Shown one piece after another: positions 1 to 5,110 of a stretch of DNA of 6,069 nucleotides; within the stretch, counting starts at the first letter, position 1, and each line of letters opens with the position of its first letter. A model generated the notes under the pieces. It saw only the letters and a program-made list of their open reading frames with translations. It did no database searches and was not told the origin of the DNA. The DNA is from Comamonadaceae bacterium. Its GTDB lineage: Bacteria; Pseudomonadota; Gammaproteobacteria; Burkholderiales; Burkholderiaceae_C. Location of the stretch: positions 1 to 6,069 of the forward strand of contig CANGYC010000151.1 in assembly GCA_947457975.1 (NCBI GenBank). Direction: 5' to 3'. A program made the translations under genes and the position numbers.

Positions 1-1927
1 GGTCCGGGTCGTTGCCATAGAGCGTGACCGAGTCGAAGGCGGTCGACAGGCGCTTGGCCGGCATGCCTTCGGAGAGCAGCTTGAAGCGGCGGTTGGTGCG
101 GAAGGGGTCGCCCTCGCCTGCGAACATGCGGGTGGGATCCTCGTTCTCACGCTTAAAAGCAAAGGTGCCGGCCGTGTAGGGGTAGCTGCCGGGCACGTTG
201 TCGAGCATCAGCCATTTGAGGATCTCGCCGTGGTCTTCGTACTGCGGCAGGGACACCTTGCGGATCACGGTGCCTGAGAGGCTGCGGGTGGTGAGCGCGG
301 TGCGGATTTCCTTGTCGCGGATCTTCACCACGTACTCGTCGCCGGCGTAGGCCTGCTGCATGTCGGGCCACTGCGCCAGCAGCTTGCGTGCGCCGGATTC
401 GAGCGTCTGCTCGCGGGTGCTGGCCAGGTCCAGGGCAGCCTCGGAGGCTTTGGCCTTGCCCGGCTTGCCCTCGGCCAGCATGCGTGCGGCTTCGCGCAGC
501 TGCTGGATCTCGCGGGCCAGGCGTGCCTGTGCACGGGCGCGCTTCTTGTAGCCGCGCACGGTGTCGGAAATTTCGGCCAGGTAGCGGGTGCGTGCGGCCG
601 GCACGATGGGCGTCTGGTTGGTGCTGTAGCGCACGGTCACCACGGGCAGGCGGGCGGGCTGGAGCTTCATACCCAGTGCCTCAAGCCGGCTCTTGAGCGC
701 CTGGTAGAGCGCGGTGACACCGTCGTCATTGAAGCGCGCGGCCATGGTGCCGAAAACCGGCATCTGCTCCGTGGGCGTGTTCCAAGCTTCCTTGTTGCGC
801 TGCACCTGCTTGGCTACATCGCGCAGCGCATCATGCGCGCCTTTGCGGTCGAACTTGTTGATAGCGATGAACTCGGCGAAGTCCAGCATGTCAATCTTCT
901 CGAGCTGGCTGGCAGCGCCGAACTCGGGCGTCATCACGTACAGCGGCACGTCCACGTGCGGCACGATGGCCGCATCGCCTTGGCCGATGCCCGAGGTCTC
1001 CACCACCACGAGGTCAAAGCCGGCCACCTTACAGGCAGCCACGACGTCGGGCAGGGCCTGGCTGATTTCGGAGCCAAAGTCGCGGGTGGCGAGAGACCGC
1101 ATGAACACGCGCGGTCCCTGCTGCCATGGACCAATGGCATTCATGCGGATGCGGTCACCTAGGAGGGCGCCGCCGCTCTTGCGGCGCGAAGGGTCGATGG
1201 AGATCACGGCCACGCGCAGGGCATCGCCCTGGTCCAGGCGCAGGCGGCGGATGAGCTCGTCGGTGAGCGAGGACTTGCCGGCACCACCCGTGCCGGTGAT
1301 GCCCAGCACCGGCACCTTCACGCCTTGCGCCGCCTGGCGCAGAGCCTGCAGCATGGCGCCGGCCACCTTGCCGTTTTCCAGTGCAGTGATGAGTTGGGCC
1401 AGGGCGCGCCAGTTCATTTCGTCATGGCCCTGGATGGCTTGCACGCCGGTGGGGGCGAGGTGGCTGAGGTCCTGGTCGCAGCGCATCAGCATCTCACCGA
1501 TCATGCCGGCCAGGCCCATGCGCTGGCCGTCTTCGGGGCTGTAGATGCGGGTGACACCGTAGTCCTGCAGTTCGCGGATTTCAGGGGGAACGATCACGCC
1601 GCCCCCGCCGCCAAACACCTGGATATGTTCGCCGCCCCGGGCCTTGAGCAGGTCCACCATGTACTTGAAGTACTCCACATGCCCGCCCTGGTAGGAGCTG
1701 ATGGCGATGCCTTGCGCGTCCTCCTGCAGGGCCGCCGTCACGACTTCGTCGACGCTGCGGTTGTGGCCCAGGTGAATCACCTCGGCGCCCATGCCCTGCA
1801 GGATGCGCCGCATGATGTTGATGGCCGCGTCATGCCCGTCAAACAGGCTGGCGGCCGTGACAAAGCGGACCTTGTGCGTGGGGCGGTAGTTCGCCAGGGC
1901 TTGGAATTCAGCGGACAGGTCGGTCAT
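1..1927 (-). CDS. icmF: Fused isobutyryl-CoA mutase with G-protein chaperone domain (IcmF), 5' part; runs off the left edge
   Basis: This cytoplasmic, adenosylcobalamin-dependent enzyme interconverts isobutyryl-CoA and n-butyryl-CoA, and characterised members also act on isovaleryl-/pivalyl-CoA. The 642 codons seen are open throughout; the family is about 1,090 residues, so most of the mutase barrel is missing. Order: B12-binding domain at about 18-150, with FDGHDAA (His32 the expected cobalt ligand), ISSYQGG 76-82 and GGGGG 106-110; MeaB/ArgK-like GTPase at about 200-420, with P-loop GTGGAGKS 212-219, Asp245, ETSGIGQGD 310-318 and NKFD 357-360 (guanine specificity); a charged helical linker at about 455-525; then the start of the mutase domain, with PYTAG 583-587 and RMFAGEGD 600-607. 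Phe602 sits where methylmalonyl-CoA mutase has Tyr89, which favours isobutyryl-type specificity. The second specificity residue is outside the window. The start is ATG 1927-1925; GGAG at 1942-1939 is 11 bases upstream, slightly long. It is separated from the TRAP genes by a terminator. Confidence 0.95.
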   Translation of the reverse strand, partial: MTDLSAEFQALANYRPTHKVRFVTAASLFDGHDAAINIMRRILQGMGAEVIHLGHNRSVDEVVTAALQEDAQGIAISSYQGGHVEYFKYMVDLLKARGGEHIQVFGGGGGVIVPPEIRELQDYGVTRIYSPEDGQRMGLAGMIGEMLMRCDQDLSHLAPTGVQAIQGHDEMNWRALAQLITALENGKVAGAMLQALRQAAQGVKVPVLGITGTGGAGKSSLTDELIRRLRLDQGDALRVAVISIDPSRRKSGGALLGDRIRMNAIGPWQQGPRVFMRSLATRDFGSEISQALPDVVAACKVAGFDLVVVETSGIGQGDAAIVPHVDVPLYVMTPEFGAASQLEKIDMLDFAEFIAINKFDRKGAHDALRDVAKQVQRNKEAWNTPTEQMPVFGTMAARFNDDGVTALYQALKSRLEALGMKLQPARLPVVTVRYSTNQTPIVPAARTRYLAEISDTVRGYKKRARAQARLAREIQQLREAARMLAEGKPGKAKASEAALDLASTREQTLESGARKLLAQWPDMQQAYAGDEYVVKIRDKEIRTALTTRSLSGTVIRKVSLPQYEDHGEILKWLMLDNVPGSYPYTAGTFAFKRENEDPTRMFAGEGDPFRTNRRFKLLSEGMPAKRLSTAFDSVTLYGNDPD

Positions 1928-2034
1928 GGGCGAAGCATCTCCGGGCAATGCGGGGGCAGTCTGTGAAGGTGTGGGGCCTGCACGCGAACGCGGCGGCCCT
2001 CGCCCCTCTAGAAGGGAACAAGGGGAACGATAAG

Positions 2035-2054
2035 TGACGTTTACGTCAACGTCA
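2035..2054 (-). promoter_or_regulatory. Palindromic operator with three ACGT cores, candidate icmF promoter site (LiuR/MerR-like)
   Basis: On the plus strand the 20 bases are TGACGTTTAC then GTCAACGTCA. Nine of ten positions in one arm are mirrored in the other. ACGT occurs at 2037-2040, 2043-2046 and 2049-2052, an exact six-base period. On the minus strand TTGACG occurs twice in tandem (2055-2050 and 2049-2044). The first could be a -35 element with a weak -10 such as TTATCG at 2033-2028 (16-base spacer). The site lies 108 bases upstream of the icmF start. From memory, it resembles operators of LiuR, a MerR-family repressor of branched-chain amino acid catabolism in proteobacteria, which would suit icmF. 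The palindrome is seen directly; the regulator and the exact promoter are inferred. Confidence 0.6.
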
Positions 2055-2072
2055 ACCTCTACGCCAATATAA

Positions 2073-2109
2073 CCGACCTGATCGGTGCTCGATCGGGCCG
2101 GTCCGGCCC
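2073..2109. repeat. Cluster of short inverted repeats in the icmF upstream region
   Basis: Three overlapping or adjacent dyads are visible. CCGA/TCGG flank five bases at 2073-2085. GATCG/CGATC flank five bases at 2080-2094. GGGCCGG/CCGGCCC flank a single T at 2095-2109. None is followed by a T-run on either strand, so they do not look like intrinsic terminators. They lie between the TRAP terminator and the ACGT palindrome, upstream of any icmF promoter placed at that palindrome. They could be further protein-binding sites or simply chance in GC-rich DNA. Confidence 0.35.
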
Positions 2110-2130
2110 ATGCGGCCGATACGAACCCTC

Positions 2131-2160
2131 AAAAAAAACAGGCGCCCCGAAGGGCGCCTG
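2131..2160 (-). terminator. Intrinsic terminator of the TRAP operon
   Basis: In the minus-strand transcript, a perfect nine-base-pair GC-rich stem (CAGGCGCCC / GGGCGCCTG, plus positions 2139-2147 and 2152-2160) encloses a UUCG tetraloop. It is followed at once by eight U (A-run 2131-2138). It begins 24 bases past the dctM stop codon. This is a textbook Rho-independent terminator and separates dctPQM from icmF. Confidence 0.93.
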
Positions 2161-2184
2161 CAGTGCTTGGCAGGGCCAGGAGGA

Positions 2185-4422
2185 TCAGCGTCCGTAAAGG
2201 ACCTGCGGCAGCCACATCCCGATTGCAGGGAAGTTGTAGAGCAGGACGATGGCGAACACCTGGATGCCCATGAAAGGCAACATGCCGGCGAAGATCTGAT
2301 TGAGCGTGACATGTGGCGGGCTCACGCCCTTGAGGTAGAAGGCCGCCATGGCCACCGGCGGGCTCAGGAACGCGGTTTGCAGGTTCAGCGCCACCAGCAG
2401 GCCGAAGAACAGCGGATCCACACCGAAGTTATCCAGCAGGGGGATGAAGATGGGCATGAAGATCACGATGATCTCGGTCCATTCCAAAGGCCAGCCGAGC
2501 ACGAAGATGATGACCTGAGACAGGATCAGGAATTCGGTCTTGCTCAGGTTCATGGACATGACCCAGCGCTCCACCAGCTCCTGGCCGCCCAGCAGCGCAA
2601 AGGCGGCCGAGAAGATGGCGCTGCCCACGAAGAGCCAGCACACCATGGCGCTGGTCTTGGCCGTGAGCAGGACTGACTCTTTGACCTCGGTTTGCAGGCG
2701 CGACTGCCGGTAGGCCATGAGGGCCCAGATGGCCACGCCCACGGCACCGATGGCGCCCAGAACGGGCGGCACCTCGGCGGCCAACATGCCTTCGTCGTGC
2801 AGGATGAACCAGCCGATGGAGGCCAGGGCAGGCGCCCAGAGCAGCAACCACATGCCGAATATGCGGCCGCGCTCGCTCGAGCGCTTGCCGATCACGCCAT
2901 AGATGGCAGCCAGCAAGTAGCCACCAAACGCACCCACGGCTGCCGCCTCGGTAGGAGTGGCCAAGCCCATGACGATGGAGCCCAGGACCCCCAGGATCAG
3001 CACCAGCAGGGGGAAGAAGCTCGACAGCAGCATCTTGAAGATTTCAAGACGCTGGAAGGTCAGCAGCGCATAGAAACCGGCCAAGGCCAGCACACCCACG
3101 CCCAAACCAATCCAGTAACCCATGGTGGCGGGGGTTCGCTCCAGCTTGGCAGGCGCCTGGGCCGCTGCTGCAGCGGGCGGTTCCTGCACACCGGCTGACG
3201 GCGGTTCACGCACGCCATCGGAGGAGCCTGGAGGCGCCTGGAGGTCAGAGCTGGCCGCAGCAGCAGGCTCTTTGAGGGCACCCGGTGGCTCGGCCAGACC
3301 GCCCGAAGCCGCACCAGGGGGCTCGGCCAGGCCGCCTGCGGCCGGAGGTTCCTGGAGGCCACCTGCGGTCGGAGGTTCCTGCAGGCCACCGGCACCGGCC
3401 GGCTCCTGCACACCGGCAGAACCTGCGGGCTCTGCCAGGCCATCGGCCTGGCCTTCCGCCACGGCCACCGGCTGGTTCTCCGATGGGCGCGTGTTCAAGT
3501 GCCACGACAAAGCGGCCACCAGCACCACAAACAGCGTGGGCAGCAAGGCAACGAGCAGTTGCTTGCGCAGGTAGCCGCCTTCGGCGGGTGCTGCAGCGCC
3601 ACCGCGCAGCAGACCCGGCAGGGCCAGGCTGGAGACGCCTTGGGACAAGCGATCGAGCACCGGCGGCAGCGGCACGAAACGCTGTTCAACAGACAGCGGC
3701 GGCATGAGGCCCGGCTTGATCTTGGCCAGAATGATGATGTAGATGATGTACAGGCCCGCGAGCATGATGCCGGGGAAGAAGGCACCGGCATACAACTGCA
3801 CCACCGAGACGCCCGCCGTAGCACCGTAGACGATCAGCATGACCGAGGGTGGAATCAGGATGCCCAGACAGCCACCGGCCGTGATGGCGCCGGCCGAGAC
3901 GCGAACGTCATAACCGCCCTTGAGCATCTGAGGCAGCGCCAGCAATCCCATGAGCGTGACCACCGCACCCACGATGCCCGTGGCCGTGGCGAACACCGCG
4001 CAAGTAAAGAGCGTGGCCACCGCCAGCGAGCCAGGCACGCGGGCCAGGGCCAGATGAAGACTCTTGAACAGCTTGTCGATCAGGTTGGCCCGCTCGACCA
4101 GGTAACCCATGAACACGAAGAGCGGGATCGAGATGAGCACATCATTGCCCATCACCTTGAAGGCTGACTGCACCATCAGGGTGAGCGTCTTGCTCGTGTC
4201 CCGCTCGTAAGCGATCCAGGTGAAGATCATGCCCATGCCCATGAGGGTGAAGGCTGTGGGGAAACCAAGCATGATGGCCACCACCACCAGGGCCAGCATC
4301 ATCAGGCCGAGGTGGCCCGTAGAGACGGTTTCGGCGGAAATCAACATCACCGCCGTACCGGCGATGATGAGGGCCATCAGCGAAAAACCGAACCAGAGTT
4401 CTTTTCGAATTTTGAAATTCAT
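2185..4422 (-). CDS. dctM: TRAP transporter large permease subunit (DctM), with two insertions
   Basis: This is the transport subunit of a tripartite ATP-independent periplasmic transporter. It sits in the inner membrane, partners DctQ, and takes substrate from DctP using an ion gradient (usually Na+). The protein has 745 residues against about 430 for ordinary DctM. Family landmarks are in order: LGFPTAFTLMGMG 52-64, GNDVLISIPLFVFMG 92-106, the pore hairpin GGCLGILIPPS 183-193, LGSIVMGLATPTEAAAVGAFG 480-500, and the second hairpin NLQTAFLSPPV 680-690. Two stretches are extra. Residues about 255-465 hold a predicted TM (287-306), a Pro/Gly/Glu repeat segment (310-430) and another TM (435-455). 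Residues about 512-580 hold two more predicted TMs. Both inserts fall in loops expected to be cytoplasmic and carry flanking Arg/Lys, so the repeat should be periplasmic. The ATG overlaps the dctQ stop as ATGA, and GGGAG at 4434-4430 lies seven bases upstream, so translation is probably coupled. Confidence 0.95.
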   Translation of the reverse strand: MNFKIRKELWFGFSLMALIIAGTAVMLISAETVSTGHLGLMMLALVVVAIMLGFPTAFTLMGMGMIFTWIAYERDTSKTLTLMVQSAFKVMGNDVLISIPLFVFMGYLVERANLIDKLFKSLHLALARVPGSLAVATLFTCAVFATATGIVGAVVTLMGLLALPQMLKGGYDVRVSAGAITAGGCLGILIPPSVMLIVYGATAGVSVVQLYAGAFFPGIMLAGLYIIYIIILAKIKPGLMPPLSVEQRFVPLPPVLDRLSQGVSSLALPGLLRGGAAAPAEGGYLRKQLLVALLPTLFVVLVAALSWHLNTRPSENQPVAVAEGQADGLAEPAGSAGVQEPAGAGGLQEPPTAGGLQEPPAAGGLAEPPGAASGGLAEPPGALKEPAAAASSDLQAPPGSSDGVREPPSAGVQEPPAAAAAQAPAKLERTPATMGYWIGLGVGVLALAGFYALLTFQRLEIFKMLLSSFFPLLVLILGVLGSIVMGLATPTEAAAVGAFGGYLLAAIYGVIGKRSSERGRIFGMWLLLWAPALASIGWFILHDEGMLAAEVPPVLGAIGAVGVAIWALMAYRQSRLQTEVKESVLLTAKTSAMVCWLFVGSAIFSAAFALLGGQELVERWVMSMNLSKTEFLILSQVIIFVLGWPLEWTEIIVIFMPIFIPLLDNFGVDPLFFGLLVALNLQTAFLSPPVAMAAFYLKGVSPPHVTLNQIFAGMLPFMGIQVFAIVLLYNFPAIGMWLPQVLYGR
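3172..3441 (-). repeat. Degenerate 27-bp tandem repeat coding for about ten nine-residue units in DctM
   Basis: Residues 328-417 of DctM consist of about ten units near the consensus G-(L/V)-(A/Q)-E-P-P-x-A-G, for example GLQEPPTAG, GLQEPPAAG, GLAEPPGAA and GVQEPPAAA. Most are nine residues, a few eight to eleven. At the DNA level, 3336-3362 and 3363-3389 are adjacent 27-base copies matching at 25 of 27 positions. A further pair at 3287-3303 and 3320-3336 matches at 16 of 17, 33 bases apart. This suggests growth by slippage or unequal crossing over in steps that keep the frame. The repeat protein is probably extended (polyproline-like), mildly acidic and periplasmic. Confidence 0.88.
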
Positions 4423-5021
4423 CGTGCAGCTCCCTGGGCAGCTGCCACGTTGACGTCTTCAGCCTTGACCATCTGCTTGAGTTTTTCGACATCGACTTCT
4501 TCGACGTCCTCCTCGCGCGAGGGCCATTGACCGTCACGGATGCACTGAATGCAGCGCACGATCTCCACAATTCCCTGCAGCAGCAGCATCAGGCCCGCCA
4601 CGGGAATCATGAACTTGAAGGGATACAGCGGCAGCGGCGTGGCCGAGAAAGTGCTTTCGCGGATGGCCAGCGAATCGTGCGCGAAGGCCCAACCAGCCCA
4701 GGTGAGGGCCACGATGCCAGGCAGGAAAAACAGGAAATAGAGCACCAGATCAATCCAGGCCTGGGTACGCGGCTCGAAAAAGCCATACAGCACGTCACCA
4801 CGCACATGTCCATTTTTAGCCAGGGTGTAGGCACCGGCCAGCATGAACAAGGTTCCGTACATCATGATCTGCGCATCAAGCGTCCAGTCATGAGGATTGT
4901 TCAGCACATAGCGTGAGAACACTTCCCAGGCAATCAGACCCGTGAGCAGCACGATGAGCCACGCGAAAGTCTGTCCCAGCCAGGTGGACGCACGGTCCAC
5001 CGCCATCAACAAGTTCTTCAT
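4419..5021 (-). CDS. dctQ: TRAP transporter small permease subunit (DctQ)
   Basis: This is the small inner-membrane subunit, which forms a scaffold with DctM. The 200 residues show four predicted membrane segments (about 17-37, 49-68, 87-110, 136-156). They also show the family signature between the first two and after the second: EVFSRYVLNNPHDWTLDA (33-50) and the Gly-His-Val-Arg-Gly-Asp segment (71-76). I chose ATG 5021 because AGGG (5033-5030) lies eight bases upstream and the protein then starts normally. An in-frame ATG at 5078 would put 19 extra residues across the terminator hairpin. After the last membrane segment comes an unusually charged tail (residues 165-200) with a run of Glu/Asp and a predicted short helix. 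The tail is longer than I expect for the family. The stop overlaps the dctM start. Confidence 0.94.
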   Translation of the reverse strand: MKNLLMAVDRASTWLGQTFAWLIVLLTGLIAWEVFSRYVLNNPHDWTLDAQIMMYGTLFMLAGAYTLAKNGHVRGDVLYGFFEPRTQAWIDLVLYFLFFLPGIVALTWAGWAFAHDSLAIRESTFSATPLPLYPFKFMIPVAGLMLLLQGIVEIVRCIQCIRDGQWPSREEDVEEVDVEKLKQMVKAEDVNVAAAQGAAR

Positions 5022-5029
5022 TCTTATAA

Positions 5030-5033
5030 CCCT
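5030..5033 (-). promoter_or_regulatory. Ribosome binding site of dctQ, decides the start
   Basis: AGGG on the minus strand sits eight bases before ATG 5021. It supports the shorter DctQ over the upstream in-frame ATG at 5078, which lies inside the loop of the terminator hairpin. Confidence 0.65.
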
Positions 5034-5035
5034 GG

Positions 5036-5049
5036 GGGGCTCAAGCCCC
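5036..5049 (-). other. Small hairpin just upstream of the dctQ ribosome binding site
   Basis: GGGGCT and AGCCCC flank two bases (equivalently a five-pair stem with a four-base loop), ending two bases upstream of the AGGG motif. No T-run follows, so it is not a terminator. In the transcript it lies between the attenuator hairpin and the ribosome binding site. It could stabilise the 5' end of a processed dctQM mRNA or modulate translation. The dyad is visible; a function is conjecture. Confidence 0.45.
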
Positions 5050-5057
5050 TCTATATG

Positions 5058-5089
5058 AAAAAAAGGCCGCCGGTCCAAGACCAGCGGCC
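5058..5089 (-). terminator. Intra-operon (attenuating) terminator between dctP and dctQ
   Basis: The minus-strand transcript forms a stem of GGCCGC/GCGGCC (5065-5070 with 5084-5089), one C-A mismatch, then GGTC/GACC (5072-5075 with 5079-5082) around a three-base loop. It is followed by seven U (A-run 5058-5064). It lies 21 bases past the dctP stop. Because dctQ and dctM follow in the same direction with no clear promoter between, partial read-through is the simplest reading. That would leave more mRNA for the binding protein than for the membrane subunits. Confidence 0.85.
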
Positions 5090-5110
5090 CTTGTCACTGT
5101 CCGATCGTGC

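Noticed and set aside
714..1544. 276-codon open frame on the plus strand
   Set aside because: It is antisense to icmF, whose motifs (P-loop, NKFD) are unmistakable. The predicted protein is rich in Arg/Ser/Pro with no recognisable domain, typical of GC-rich shadow frames.
1..1927. Type VI/IV secretion IcmF (TssM) because of the shared name
   Set aside because: The B12-binding, GTPase and mutase motifs identify the isobutyryl-CoA mutase fusion; TssM is an unrelated membrane protein.
1325..1966. 213-codon open frame on the plus strand
   Set aside because: It is antisense to the B12-binding and GTPase coding region; its His/Gly/Gln-rich composition mirrors the codons on the other strand.
2110..2676. 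188-codon open frame on the plus strand
   Set aside because: It runs through the TRAP terminator and then antisense to dctM; it is His/Gln/Glu-rich with no domain.
3172..3441. CRISPR array
   Set aside because: The repeats are contiguous 27-base coding units without unique spacers, in frame within dctM.
3499..4167. 222-codon open frame on the plus strand, and similar frames at 2692-3198 and 3122-3574
   Set aside because: All are antisense to dctM. The repetitive composition of 3122-3574 only mirrors the DctM repeat on the other strand.
2184..4430. Fusion or frameshift artefact explaining the 745-residue DctM
   Set aside because: The reading frame is open and family motifs flank both inserts in the right order; the inserts look in-frame and membrane-compatible.
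5022..5078. N-terminal extension of DctQ from an in-frame ATG at 5078
   Set aside because: The extra 19 residues are encoded by the terminator loop, stem and U-run; a good ribosome binding site serves ATG 5021 instead.
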